DNA of 64,000 nt from Rathayibacter sp. SD072. Its GTDB lineage: Bacteria > Actinomycetota > Actinomycetes > Actinomycetales > Microbacteriaceae. The notes under the pieces were generated by a model, which was not told the DNA's origin, searched no databases, and saw only the letters and a list, made by a program, of their open reading frames with translations. The stretch spans positions 53,859-117,858 of the forward strand of contig NZ_JADILJ010000006.1 of NCBI RefSeq assembly GCF_017355185.1, given 5' to 3'. Positions 37,444 to 46,815 of this stretch are shown piece after piece. The position numbers and the translations under genes are program-made. Position 1 is the stretch's first letter, and each line of letters opens with the position of its first letter.

Positions 37444-39960
37444 TCAGGCCCTCACGATCCAGGTGTCCTTCGCGCCGCCGCCGCGGGACGAGTTGACGAT
37501 CATGCTGCCCTCGGCCGCGACGCGGGTCAGGGCCAGGTCCGCGAGACGCACGTCGGCGGCTCCGGTGCCCGTGACGAAGACGAACGCGCGCAGGTCGACG
37601 TGGCGGGGCTGCAGCTCGGTGCCCGAGAAGGACGGCAGCGACGAGAGCCGCACGACCTCCTGCGCGACCCACCCGCCGGGATCCGCGGCGATCGCCGCTC
37701 GGCGCTCCGCGACGCGGGCCGCGGGAGCGGAGGGGCCGATCATCACGCCGCGACCGCCGTAGCCGTCGACCGGCTTGGTGACCAGCTCGCCGACGCGCTC
37801 GAGGACGATGCGGCGCTCGGCCTCGTCCTCCGGCCGGTAGGTCGGGACCGACTCGAGCAGGGGGCGCTCGTCGAGGTAGTAGCCGATGAGCTCGGGGACC
37901 GCGCAGTACAGCGCCTTGTCGTCGGCGATGCCGTTGCCGGGCGCGTTCGCGAGGAACACCCCGCCCGCGGCCGCGACGTCGACGATCTCGCGGCCGAGCG
38001 GCCGGCCGCCCAGGGCGAGGTCGGCGAGCTCGTCGTCCAGGCGCAGGTAGAGCACGTCGACCTGCGTGCCGGAGGCGACGACGCGGCCGTCCACCACGTC
38101 CAGATCGCCGAGCTCCAGCAGGAGCATGCCGGCACCCTCGGCGAGGCGCCGGTGCTCGAACCACGCCGCGCTCCCGGGGCCGCTCGAGAGCAGCGCGAGG
38201 ACGCTGTCGCGGCCGTCGGAGCGCCGGGATCCGGCCGCGAGGGTGCGGCGCAGGTCGTCGAGCGCGCCGGCGGGATCGACGAGTCCGGCGGGACGGGGCA
38301 GATCGGGCACGAGGTCGTCCAGCAGGGAGCGGATGCCCATCGCGTAGGCCAGTCCGCTGGGGTTGCGGAGGTTGTCCTCCAGCACGCGCCAACCGCCGAA
38401 CTCGTTGCGCACCAGGTCGAAGCCCATGACCGGTGCGCGCACCGCGCCGCGCGGCAGCCGGGTCGCCTCCTCGCGCCAGCCCGCGGTGCCCGCGGGTCGG
38501 CGCACGACGCCGTCGCGGACGGCGCGGCCCTCGCCGTAGACGTCCTGCAGGAAGCACTCGAGGGCGCGGGCGCGCTGCTCCAGGCCGGCGGCCAGCTCGT
38601 TCCACTCGTGCGCCTGCAGCACGCGCGGGACGAGGTCGACGGGGAAGGGGCGGTCCTCGTCGCCGAGGCGGAAGGTGATGCCCGCGTCGAGCACGCGCTG
38701 ATCGCGCGCCCCGTGCAGCTCGACGAGCCGCTCCGGCCCGAGACCGCGGAAGTGCTCGAGGATCGGCTGGTAGGCCGTGCGCGGACGCCCGCCGGTCGCC
38801 ACGGCCTCGTCGCCCGCGCGGACGCGGTAGGTGCGCAGGCTCGGCGCGGGGAGGGTGGGACCGCTGGAGGGCCCGTGGGTCTCGGCGACCACGGAGTCGA
38901 CGACCGACTCGAGCGTGCCGTGCTCGGCGAAGACCGCGCGCTGGCGGTCGGCCGAGTTGCCGCGGGCGATCAGCGCCTCGGCGAGCGCGCGCACCTGCTC
39001 GAGGTCGCCGAGCTCGTCGAGCGCGGGCTGGAGCCGCGCGATCAGGCTGCGCAGCGCCTCCGCGGCGGGCACGGGGCGCGGGTGCTCGGTGTGGTCCAGG
39101 AGCTGGCCGGCGAGCCCTCCGCGCGCGGCCTGCCAGGTCGCGGCCCGCTGGATCGGCGGCGGGGTCGAGCGGAACGGCCGGCCCGCCTCGATGTCGAGCT
39201 CGGCCGAGCGGACGAGTCCGCGGAAGAGACCCGCGATCAGGACCGCGTCGTCGACGAGCGGCATGGCGTCGCAGACCCGCAGCTCGAGGGTCGGCGCGTG
39301 GGAGGAGGGGCGCACGTCGAAGTAGGCCATCTTCGAGTCGGCGATCACGCCGGTCGCGATCAGGTCGTCGAGGAGGCGGTCGTACTCGGCGGCGGAGGCG
39401 AGAGGGCCGGTGGCCCCGGCGCTCGGCCAGCGCTGCCAGATGATCGTGCGGATGCTGGCGTAGCCGGTGTCCTGGCCGTTCCAGTACGGACTGCTCGCGC
39501 TCGCCGACAGCAGCACGGGCAGGTCGCGGCCGATCCGCTGCGCGATCTGCACGGCGAGCTCGCGATCGGAGACGCCGACGTGGATCTGCGTGCCGCAGAT
39601 CAGCTGCTCGTCCACGAGCATCCGGTACTGCTCCTGCATGCGGCCGTAGCGGCCGGTGCTCGTGAGCTCGAAGTCCGTGTGCTCGGAGCGGGGGGCCGTT
39701 CCGACGGCGGCGATGCCGATGCCGTCGGGGGCGGCGGCGTCGATGACGGCCCTGCGGAGGGAGAGGAGCTGCTCGCGCAGTCCGTCGAGCGAGTCGACGA
39801 CCGGCGTGTTCGTCTCGACCGTGGTCCGCTGCAGCTCCGCCGAGAAGTTGTCCTTCGGCAGGCGCGCCAGCACCTGGGGTGCGTGCGCGGAGAGCTGCTT
39901 CGTCTCGAGGTCGATCAGGTGGAGCTCTTCCTCCGCGCCGAGTGTGAGTTCTGCGCGCAT
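37444..39960 (-). CDS. Two-domain ligase: GCS2 carboxylate-amine ligase fused to circularly permuted ATP-grasp
   Basis: 838 residues. Residues 1-360 are a GCS2/YbdK-type ligase of the glutamine-synthetase superfamily: GAEEELHLID (8-17), CGTQIHVGVSD (122-132), NGQDTGYASIRT and ELRVCDAMP. From about 395 on is a circularly permuted type 2 ATP-grasp domain with DLVRNEFGGWRVLEDNLRNP, NAPGNGIADDKALY, TKPVDGYGGRGVMIGP and DLRAFVF. Two amide-bond-forming centres in one chain suggest stepwise assembly of a small peptide. TACGGT six bases before the ATG fits leaderless transcription. Operon with the amidotransferase one base downstream. Product unknown. Confidence 0.85.
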   Translation of the reverse strand: MRAELTLGAEEELHLIDLETKQLSAHAPQVLARLPKDNFSAELQRTTVETNTPVVDSLDGLREQLLSLRRAVIDAAAPDGIGIAAVGTAPRSEHTDFELTSTGRYGRMQEQYRMLVDEQLICGTQIHVGVSDRELAVQIAQRIGRDLPVLLSASASSPYWNGQDTGYASIRTIIWQRWPSAGATGPLASAAEYDRLLDDLIATGVIADSKMAYFDVRPSSHAPTLELRVCDAMPLVDDAVLIAGLFRGLVRSAELDIEAGRPFRSTPPPIQRAATWQAARGGLAGQLLDHTEHPRPVPAAEALRSLIARLQPALDELGDLEQVRALAEALIARGNSADRQRAVFAEHGTLESVVDSVVAETHGPSSGPTLPAPSLRTYRVRAGDEAVATGGRPRTAYQPILEHFRGLGPERLVELHGARDQRVLDAGITFRLGDEDRPFPVDLVPRVLQAHEWNELAAGLEQRARALECFLQDVYGEGRAVRDGVVRRPAGTAGWREEATRLPRGAVRAPVMGFDLVRNEFGGWRVLEDNLRNPSGLAYAMGIRSLLDDLVPDLPRPAGLVDPAGALDDLRRTLAAGSRRSDGRDSVLALLSSGPGSAAWFEHRRLAEGAGMLLLELGDLDVVDGRVVASGTQVDVLYLRLDDELADLALGGRPLGREIVDVAAAGGVFLANAPGNGIADDKALYCAVPELIGYYLDERPLLESVPTYRPEDEAERRIVLERVGELVTKPVDGYGGRGVMIGPSAPAARVAERRAAIAADPGGWVAQEVVRLSSLPSFSGTELQPRHVDLRAFVFVTGTGAADVRLADLALTRVAAEGSMIVNSSRGGGAKDTWIVRA

Positions 39961-40023
39961 GCGCCCACCGTACGGCGCTCATGTTTCGGGGAGGTACGGG
40001 TTGCCCGGAGGCGGCGGAGGTGC

Positions 40024-40033
40024 GGGGGGGGGG
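40024..40033. repeat. Ten-base G homopolymer
   Basis: An uninterrupted run of ten G in the 75-base gap between the YbaK gene stop and the ligase gene start (both minus strand), about 50 bases upstream of the ligase -10 hexamer. Long mononucleotide runs are prone to slippage and also to sequencing error. Confidence 0.6.
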
Positions 40034-40035
40034 TG

Positions 40036-40587
40036 TCAGACGGCCGTCGGCAGGCCGAGCCCCTCGACGACCTCGGCGCCGGCCAGTCGCTCGAGCGCGG
40101 AGCCCGGGAGGACGATCTTGGAGCGGCGCATTCCGCTGCCGATCACGACGAGCGGGCGCAGGAGCACGCGGGCGTCCACGAGCACCCTCCATCCGACGGG
40201 GAGGCCGACGGGGGTGATCCCGCCGTACTCCATCCCCGACTCCTCGACAGCGCGGTCCATCGGCAGGAACGAGGCCTTGCGGACGTCGAGGAGGCGCCGC
40301 ACGGCTCCGTTGACATCCACTCGCGAGTCGGCGAGCACGACGCAGGCGGCGATCCGCTCCTGCCCGGCCCGGGAACCGGCGACCAGGACGCAGTTGGCGA
40401 GATCGGCGTCGTCGAGGCCGTAGTGCGCCTTCGTCGCCGCGGTGTCCGAGAGCGCCGGGTCGATCCCGACGACTCCGAGGTCGGCGAGCACGCCGTCGCG
40501 GCGAGCGGCGGCGAGGACGAGTGCGGGGAGCAGCTCGGAGTGCTCGGAGGCGGAAAGGGGGAGGAGCGAGCCGAGGGCGGCGGTCAT
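40036..40587 (-). CDS. YbaK/EbsC-type aminoacyl-tRNA deacylase
   Basis: 183 residues from ATG. The YbaK/aaRS-associated domain spans about 25-175, with VDVNGAVRRLLDVRKASFLP containing the conserved Lys/Ser region, and EYGGITPVGLP and RVLVDARV typical of the fold. These proteins hydrolyse mis-charged tRNAs such as Cys- or Ala-tRNA(Pro). It lies just upstream of the ligase-amidotransferase operon on the same strand; a link is possible but the ligase appears to have its own promoter. Confidence 0.88.
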   Translation of the reverse strand: MTAALGSLLPLSASEHSELLPALVLAAARRDGVLADLGVVGIDPALSDTAATKAHYGLDDADLANCVLVAGSRAGQERIAACVVLADSRVDVNGAVRRLLDVRKASFLPMDRAVEESGMEYGGITPVGLPVGWRVLVDARVLLRPLVVIGSGMRRSKIVLPGSALERLAGAEVVEGLGLPTAV

Positions 40588-40652
40588 GGGGACTCCCTGG
40601 GTCGAGGACGGGTCGCACCCATGGTGGCACCGGAGCGACGCGTCGCCGCGGT

Positions 40653-41666
40653 TCAGAGCGCGGCCGGATCGCCCTGCTGCGCGGCGCGCTCGGAGGCCTC
40701 GCGCTCGAGCGCCGCGGGGTCCGGCACGATGCGGCCCTGGTGCACGCCGGTGAAGAACTCCGCGCTCAGCACGCTCCGCTCGATCTCGAACCAGCCCGAG
40801 GTCCAGCCCGAGCCGAGCGGGTTCTCGGCGTCGAGGAGCACGTGCCCCGGAGTGGCGCCGCGCCCGAGGGCCGCCGCCACCGAGCGGTCGGGGTCGTACA
40901 GCGCATGCTCGACGAGCGGGGCGAACACCTCGTGGGCGGCGAAGTCCTCGGGACGGCCCAGGAAGACGGGCACGAGCTCCTCGCCCTCGCGCAGCCCGTT
41001 GGGCCACCAGCGGAAGCGCTCGACCAGCTCGTGGCAGGAGATGCAGGAGGGCGAGAAGACGACGAGATGGGTGGGCGGTGACGCGAACTCGGCGAGCGGG
41101 ATCCGCTCCCCCGAGGCGGTGAGGAGCGCGAGCCGGGAGGAGGCGTCGATCGGGACGGAGGCGGCCGCGCGCCGGTCGCGCACCAGGACGAGCGCGACGG
41201 CCAGCGCCGCCGAGACAACGGCCGGGATGCCGACCACCGGCACGGTGCCGGGCGCGAGGGGACCGAGGAGGCCCGCGAGGGCGAGGGCGGCGAGAGCGGA
41301 GTTGCGTGCGACGGTGCGCCCGCTCATCCGCGACTCGCCCAGGCCGCCGAAGCACTCGCACTCGACGGGCTCCGGCGCCCGAGCGGCGCGGATCGCCACG
41401 ACGAGGAACGCGCCGTAGAGGACGAGTGCGGCGGCGAGGGCGGCGCGGTGCAGCGGCGCGGGGAGCAGCACGACGGCCAGGCCCAGGGCGATCTCGGCGA
41501 CCGGGACCGCGCGCGCGAACAGCGGGGAGCGCGAGAAGAGAGCGGGCAGTCCGAGGGCCCGGAGCGAGTCGCGGAACCGCTCGGTCCGGCCGAGCTTGAG
41601 CGCTCCGCTGACGACGAGGACGGTGCCGGCGCACCAGCCGGCCAGCGCGAGCAGCACCGCGAGCAT
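40653..41666 (-). CDS. MauE-like membrane protein fused to a thioredoxin-like domain
   Basis: 337 residues, ATG behind GAGGAGG. The N-terminal half has four or five helices and matches MauE/DoxX-type membrane proteins, with VECECFGGLGES, a CxC pair conserved in MauE. From about residue 185 a cytoplasmic or exported thioredoxin-like domain follows with FSPSCISCHELVERF, a CxxC redox motif. Probably a disulfide relay across the membrane. The partner protein is not adjacent. Confidence 0.85.
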   Translation of the reverse strand: MLAVLLALAGWCAGTVLVVSGALKLGRTERFRDSLRALGLPALFSRSPLFARAVPVAEIALGLAVVLLPAPLHRAALAAALVLYGAFLVVAIRAARAPEPVECECFGGLGESRMSGRTVARNSALAALALAGLLGPLAPGTVPVVGIPAVVSAALAVALVLVRDRRAAASVPIDASSRLALLTASGERIPLAEFASPPTHLVVFSPSCISCHELVERFRWWPNGLREGEELVPVFLGRPEDFAAHEVFAPLVEHALYDPDRSVAAALGRGATPGHVLLDAENPLGSGWTSGWFEIERSVLSAEFFTGVHQGRIVPDPAALEREASERAAQQGDPAAL

Positions 41667-41771
41667 CCGTCCTCCTCGTGCACCGGCCGCCGGTGCTCCG
41701 CACGGGACGCTACCCGACGCGGTGCGCCAGGCGCGGTGCTGTCGCGGAACGACGGATCCGGGGGCCGGGCC

Positions 41772-43193
41772 TCAGGAGTCGAAGCCGAGGCCGAGCGCGT
41801 CGAGCGAGCGCAGGAGCACGTTGCGGCGCCCTCCGTCGTGGTCGGCGCGGTCGAGCGACCAGCGGGTCGCCTGGATCCCCACCGTGGCGAACGGCTCGGG
41901 CGGGAAGGGCAGCGGGCGCGAGCGCACCATCTCGAGCTCGGTCCGAGCGGTCGGCCGCCCCGTCAGGAGGTCGAGCAGCACGTCCGCCGCGAAGGCCGTC
42001 GTGCCGACTCCGAGCCCCGTGTAGCCCGCCGCGTAGGCGACCCGGCCGCCCAGTGCCGTGCCGTAGAACGCCGCGAACCGCGTGCTGGTGTCGATGACCC
42101 CGCCCCAGCGGTGGCTGAAGCGGACCCCCTCGAGCTGCGGGAACGTCGTGAGGAAGTGCGAGGCGAGGGCGCGGTAGGTCTCGGGGCGGTCCTCGTAGCG
42201 CGAGCGGATGCGCCCGCCCGGGTGGTAGACCGCGTCGTAGCCGCCCCACAGGATCCGGTGGTCGGCGGTGCGGCGGTAGTAGTGGAACTGGTTCGCCACA
42301 TCGCTGACGCCCTCGCGTCCCCGCCAGCCGATCGCGTCGAGCGCCGCGGCGTCGAGCGGCTCGGTCATCAGGACGTGGTCGTAGACCGGCACCGTCATCA
42401 GGCGCGTGCGCGCGAGAAGGGAGGGGAAGGCGCTGGTGCCGAGGATCGCGCGGGCCGCGTCGACCGATCCCTCCGCGGTGCGCACCCGCACGCCCGTCGA
42501 GGTCCGCTCGAGGCCCAGGACCCGGCTGTCCTCGTGGACCTCGACACCGAGCTCCTCGGCCACGCGGGCCAGCTCGCGCACGAGCTTCCCCGGGTGCACG
42601 AGCGCGCACTGCTCGGCGGGGACCACCAGTCCCGCGAGGTAGGTGGGCGAGTCGACGAGGGAGCGGATGCCGGCGGCGTCGAGGAAGTGCGCACCCGCGA
42701 CCCCGTCGGCCTCGGCCAGCCCGGCGACCTGGTACTCCTCGGTCGCGACCGAGAGCGAGCCGGTGCGCTCGAAGTCGCAGTCCATGCCGCGGCTGCGGAT
42801 CGTCTCCTGCATCCCGTCGAGGTTCTCGACGCCCAGACGCTCGAGCTCCTCGGCCTCCTCGGGCCAGCGGGCCAGGCCGTTCTCGCGTCCGTGGGTGAGG
42901 CTCGACTCGACGAAGCCGCCGTTGCGGCCGGAGGCGGCCCAGCCGATCGAGCGCGCCTCGAGCAGGACGACGCGGCGGTCGGGCTCGCGCTCCTTCGCCC
43001 GCAGCGCGCTCCAGAGGCCGGTGTAGCCGCCGCCGACGATCACGAGGTCGGCGCGGCTCGCGCCGGTCAGGCGCGGACGGGACGCCGGGGCGTCCTCGAG
43101 CCAGTAGACGCCGTGACGGGAGCCGGAGAGGGAGGAGTCGATCGCGGAGAAGGAGGGGGCATCGCGTTCGAAAACGGTTGTCGATCGGGGCAT
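41772..43193 (-). CDS. FAD-dependent amine oxidoreductase (PuuB/OrdL-like)
   Basis: 473 residues of the DAO superfamily. FAD-binding GGGYTGLWSAL near residues 53-63, VVLLEARSIGWAASGRNGGFV, and the C-terminal GRVAYAAGYTGLGVGTTAFAADVLLDLLTG. Closest by eye to gamma-glutamylputrescine oxidase-like enzymes, which oxidise secondary or acylated amines. The other Puu pathway genes are absent here; the downstream MauE-like gene is on the same strand but has its own ribosome site. Substrate uncertain. Confidence 0.87.
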   Translation of the reverse strand: MPRSTTVFERDAPSFSAIDSSLSGSRHGVYWLEDAPASRPRLTGASRADLVIVGGGYTGLWSALRAKEREPDRRVVLLEARSIGWAASGRNGGFVESSLTHGRENGLARWPEEAEELERLGVENLDGMQETIRSRGMDCDFERTGSLSVATEEYQVAGLAEADGVAGAHFLDAAGIRSLVDSPTYLAGLVVPAEQCALVHPGKLVRELARVAEELGVEVHEDSRVLGLERTSTGVRVRTAEGSVDAARAILGTSAFPSLLARTRLMTVPVYDHVLMTEPLDAAALDAIGWRGREGVSDVANQFHYYRRTADHRILWGGYDAVYHPGGRIRSRYEDRPETYRALASHFLTTFPQLEGVRFSHRWGGVIDTSTRFAAFYGTALGGRVAYAAGYTGLGVGTTAFAADVLLDLLTGRPTARTELEMVRSRPLPFPPEPFATVGIQATRWSLDRADHDGGRRNVLLRSLDALGLGFDS

Positions 43194-43330
43194 GATGCTC
43201 CCATTCAGTCAGTGATCACCCGGTTCTGCAACCGGATCCGTCGAATCAGCCCGTCGCCGCGGTGCCCTCGGCTCTCTCCCTGCCCCGCCCGCGCGCCCCG
43301 CCGTACACTGCGAGGGAACGGGGAGGGGTC

Positions 43331-44473
43331 ATGCGAGGACGCCGGAGGAACGAGCCGAGTCTCGGTTCGTCCGCGACGGCTCCGGCCGTCGACGCCGCAC
43401 CCGATCGCTCCGACGCCGACGACGTCACCCCGGGCCTGCGCATCGCCGCCGCCTGGTCCTGGCGCGTGCTCGCGGTCGCCGCGGTCCTCTGGCTCGTCGT
43501 GAAGCTGGTCTCGCTGGTGCCGGTCGTCGTCGTGCCGGTGCTCGTCGCGCTGCTGCTCACCGCGCTGCTGACCCCTCTGCGCGACCGGCTCGAGAGCCTG
43601 CGCCTGCCGCGCGGGCTCGCCGTGCTCGTCTCGATCCTCACGCTGCTGCTGGCGCTCGCCGGCCTGATCTCCCTCGTCGTCGTGCAGGCCCGCGCCGGCT
43701 TCGGCGGCATCGGTCAGCGCACCCTCGACGCGGTGGACGACGTCGAGGAGTGGGTGCGGGAGCTCGGATTCACGCAGGTGCAGCTGAGCGACTGGGCGCA
43801 GAGCGGGATCACCTGGGCCGATGCGCAGGCCGCGACGCTCGCCTCCGGAGCCCTCGCCGTCGGCTCGCAGGTCGCCGAGGTCTTCGCCGGCACCCTGCTC
43901 ACCCTCTTCTCGCTGATCTTCCTGCTGCTGGACGGGCGGCGGATCTGGTCGTGGGCCCTGCGCCTGCTGCCGCTCCCGGCCCGGGCACCGCTGCTCACGG
44001 GCGCCGCGGCCGGCTTCGAGGCGCTCACCCAGTTCGTGCGGGCGCAGCTCGCCGTCGCCGCGATCAACGCGACCGGCATCGGCATCGGAGCGCTCGCCCT
44101 GCAGCTCCCCCTCGTCGTGCCGATCATGGTGACGGTGTTCCTGGGCTCGTTCGTGCCGTTCCTCGGCGCGATCGTGACCGGAGCGCTCGCGGCGCTGGTC
44201 GCGCTGCTGTTCATCGGGCCGGTGGCGGCGCTCGTCATGGTCGGCGTGGTGATCGTGGTGCACCTGCTCGAGGGGCACGTGCTGCAGCCGCTGATCCTCG
44301 GCTCGGCGGTGAAGGTGCATCCGCTCGCCGTCGTCCTCGGCGTGGCCACCGGGCTCGAGGTGGCGGGGCTGGCCGGCGCGCTCTTCGCGGTGCCGGTGAT
44401 CGCCACGGTCAACTCCGGGGTCACGGCGATGCGGGACCGGTCGGCCGCTCTGCGCGAGCGGACCGCGGCGTGA
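43331..44473 (+). CDS. AI-2E family transporter
   Basis: 380 residues, ATG behind GGGAGGGG, with TACACT about 21 bases upstream as a possible -10. Seven or eight helices; conserved features include LLTALLTPLRDRLESLRLPRGLAVLVSI-like N-terminal helices and PIMVTVFLGSFVPFLGAIVTGALAALVAL with the family proline-glycine pattern, then VHLLEGHVLQPLILGSAVKVHPLAV. The family includes autoinducer-2 exporters and Na+/H+ antiporters. Overlaps the next gene as GTGA. Confidence 0.92.
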   Translation: MRGRRRNEPSLGSSATAPAVDAAPDRSDADDVTPGLRIAAAWSWRVLAVAAVLWLVVKLVSLVPVVVVPVLVALLLTALLTPLRDRLESLRLPRGLAVLVSILTLLLALAGLISLVVVQARAGFGGIGQRTLDAVDDVEEWVRELGFTQVQLSDWAQSGITWADAQAATLASGALAVGSQVAEVFAGTLLTLFSLIFLLLDGRRIWSWALRLLPLPARAPLLTGAAAGFEALTQFVRAQLAVAAINATGIGIGALALQLPLVVPIMVTVFLGSFVPFLGAIVTGALAALVALLFIGPVAALVMVGVVIVVHLLEGHVLQPLILGSAVKVHPLAVVLGVATGLEVAGLAGALFAVPVIATVNSGVTAMRDRSAALRERTAA

Positions 44474-45336
44474 GCGCCCACCCCCTCGATCCGGCCGCGA
44501 CCCCCGGATCGGCGGTGCTGCCCGCGCTCGCGTGCCCAGTGTGCGGGGCGGGACTCGCGCCCGATGCGCTGCCCAGGCCCTCGCTCCTGCGCTGCGCGAA
44601 CGGGCACAGCGCGGACATCGCCCGGCAGGGCTACGTCTCGCTCCTGCGCGGGAAGCACGCGACGTCCGGCGACACCGCCGCGATGGTGCAGGCGCGGGAG
44701 GAGCTGCTCGCCTCCGGGCACTACCGGGGGATCCAGGACGCCGTCGCGGCGGCGGTGCCGGGCGGTGGGCGGCTCGTCGTCGACCTCGGCTGCGGGACGG
44801 GCGCGTACCTCGCGGCGGTCCTCGACGCGCATCCGGAGGCGAGCGGACTCGGACTCGACCTCTCGGCGCCGGCCGCCCGCCGCGCCGCTCGGGCGCACCC
44901 CCGCGCCGCGATCGCGACCGCGGACCTCTGGCAGCCCCTCCCCTTGGTCGACGGCTGCGCCGATGCGCTGCTCACCGTCTTCGCCCCGCGCAACGCCCCC
45001 GAGATGCTCCGCGTGCTGCGGCCGGGAGGGACCGCCGTCGTCGTCACGCCGCGCGAGCGGCACCTGCACGAGATCCGCCCGGTCTTCGGGATGCTCGGGA
45101 TCGACGCGGGCAAGGCCGAGCGGCTCGACGAGCAGCTCGCCGGATTCGCGCTCGCCGAGCGCCGCGAGCTCGACTACGAGGTGGCGATGTCGCCGGCCGA
45201 GCTGCGGGCCGAGGTGCTGATGGGCCCCAGCGCGCACCACGTGGACGCGGCGGTGCTCGACGCGGTACTGGCCGAGCTCGAGGGGCCCACGGAGGTGACC
45301 GTCGCGGTGACGCTGTCGGTGTTCCTCCGGGGATGA
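44470..45336 (+). CDS. rlmA: rRNA (guanine-N1)-methyltransferase RlmA-like
   Basis: 288 residues, GTG start overlapping the transporter stop. An N-terminal zinc-binding pattern ACPVCGAGL...LLRCANGHSADIARQGYVSLL and a Rossmann methyltransferase domain with VVDLGCGTGAYLAAVL (SAM site) match RlmA-type enzymes, which methylate a guanine in the hairpin 35 region of 23S rRNA. In Gram-positives such enzymes (RlmA-II/TlrB) can alter macrolide binding. Coupling with an exporter is intriguing but may be accidental. Confidence 0.88.
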   Translation: MSAHPLDPAATPGSAVLPALACPVCGAGLAPDALPRPSLLRCANGHSADIARQGYVSLLRGKHATSGDTAAMVQAREELLASGHYRGIQDAVAAAVPGGGRLVVDLGCGTGAYLAAVLDAHPEASGLGLDLSAPAARRAARAHPRAAIATADLWQPLPLVDGCADALLTVFAPRNAPEMLRVLRPGGTAVVVTPRERHLHEIRPVFGMLGIDAGKAERLDEQLAGFALAERRELDYEVAMSPAELRAEVLMGPSAHHVDAAVLDAVLAELEGPTEVTVAVTLSVFLRG

Positions 45337-45339
45337 GAG

Positions 45340-46815
45340 TCAGTACGACTCGCGCAGGCGCTCCTGATCGACGACGGCCGCGCGGTCCGAGAGCCGGCGG
45401 AGCCCGGCCAGCGGCTGCGCCATGCGGTGGTTGGTGCGCAGCACCGGCTCGACGCGGTCGAGGAACGCCCAGTAGCCGGCCGTCACCGGGCAGGCGTTCT
45501 CGCCGAGCCGCACCTTCGGGTCGAACCGGCAGCGGCCGCAGTAGTCCGACATGCGGTTGATGTAGGCGCCGCCCGAGGCGTAGGGCTTGGTGGCGACCAC
45601 TCCGCCGTCGGCGTGCTGCGACATGCCGATCACGTTCGCCGGCATGACCCACTCGGTGCCGTCGACGAAGACGTCGACGAACCAGTCGTTCAGCTCCGCC
45701 GGATCCCAGCCGCGCTGGAGGCCCCAGTTGCCGAGCACCATCAGGCGCTGGATGTGGTGCGCCCAGCCGTGGCGCCGGACGTCGTCCAGCGTCTCGTGCA
45801 GGCAGTTGGCCTCGATGCCGGACGGGTCGAGCTCGAGCAGCGCGGCGGGCAGCGGGGTGGACGCGCCGAGGGCCCTGCTGCGCGTGCGGTACTCCGGGCC
45901 CAGGTGCCAGTAGAGGTGCCAGACGTAGTCGCGCCAGCCCATGATCTGCCGGACGAAGCCCTCGACGCCTGCGAGCGGAGCGCCTCCGGCGGCGTGCTCG
46001 GCGACGACGGTGTCGATCACCTCGCGGGGGTCCAGGAGGCCCAGGTTCATCGGGGCGCTCAGGAGCGAGTGCGCCATCGTCCAGTCGCCCGAGAGCATGG
46101 CGTCCTCGTACGGACCGAAGTCCTGCAGGCGCGACGAGGCGAAGTCGGCGAGCGCCTCCTGCGCCTCGGCGGGCGTCGCGGCGAAGCGCCGCGGGCCGTC
46201 CTCGCCGACGAGGTGCACGGCGCCCTCGCGCTCCCAGCGGGCGAGGTCGGCGCGGACCTCCTCGTCGATGTCGTCCTCCACCGGCCACCACGGATCGGGG
46301 AGCCCGAGCCGGGCCGCGCCCTTGGGCGGCGGCTGGCGGTTGTCGTGGTCGTAGTTCCACGTGCCGCCCTCCGGCTGGTCGCCGCGCATCAGCACGCCGG
46401 TGCGCTCGCGGCTCCAGCGGTAGAAGTCCTCGAGCAGGAGCCGGGAGCCGGCCCGCGCGAGCGCCCACTCGCGGAAGTCCTCCTCCTCGGTCACGAAGCC
46501 GCGGCTGGGCAGCACGCTCATGCCCAGGCGCCGGGCCAGGCGGCGGCCGCCGCGGGTGGGCGGATCGATCACCTCGAGGTCGTCGCGGCCCTCGAGCGCC
46601 TCGGCGAACGTCCCGGCGCGCACGTACTCGACGCGGTCGCCCAGCTCGCGGGCGCGGTGCCGCAGCGCCGAGAGCCACAGTTGCGCCTTCGCGCGGTGCA
46701 TCGGCCGGCGCCCGAAGGCCGACCGCGCCTCGACGAGCAGCATCGGGCCGCCGTCGTCGAACAGCGGGCCGAGCTGGCCGATGACGCTCCAGCGGGTGCG
46801 GGTGGGGATGCTCAT
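45340..46815 (-). CDS. Fe-S photolyase/cryptochrome-related protein (PhrB class)
   Basis: 491 residues. Matches deoxyribodipyrimidine-photolyase-related proteins (FeS-BCP group): RAKAQLWLSALRHRA in the N-terminal domain, GFVRQIMGWRDYVWHLYW, RHGWAHHIQRLMVLGNWGL, and a C-terminal cysteine cluster SDYCGRCRFDP...ACPVT for a 4Fe-4S centre. Such enzymes repair (6-4) photoproducts or act as light sensors. Carotenoid synthesis is the other light-related function nearby. TAGCGT seven bases before the ATG, no Shine-Dalgarno. Convergent with rlmA. Confidence 0.92.
   Translation of the reverse strand: MSIPTRTRWSVIGQLGPLFDDGGPMLLVEARSAFGRRPMHRAKAQLWLSALRHRARELGDRVEYVRAGTFAEALEGRDDLEVIDPPTRGGRRLARRLGMSVLPSRGFVTEEEDFREWALARAGSRLLLEDFYRWSRERTGVLMRGDQPEGGTWNYDHDNRQPPPKGAARLGLPDPWWPVEDDIDEEVRADLARWEREGAVHLVGEDGPRRFAATPAEAQEALADFASSRLQDFGPYEDAMLSGDWTMAHSLLSAPMNLGLLDPREVIDTVVAEHAAGGAPLAGVEGFVRQIMGWRDYVWHLYWHLGPEYRTRSRALGASTPLPAALLELDPSGIEANCLHETLDDVRRHGWAHHIQRLMVLGNWGLQRGWDPAELNDWFVDVFVDGTEWVMPANVIGMSQHADGGVVATKPYASGGAYINRMSDYCGRCRFDPKVRLGENACPVTAGYWAFLDRVEPVLRTNHRMAQPLAGLRRLSDRAAVVDQERLRESY

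Noticed and set aside
37210..41418. A 1402-codon open frame on the plus strand
   Set aside because: It runs antisense to the amidotransferase, ligase, YbaK and MauE-like genes, has no domain-like composition and is a typical high-GC shadow frame.
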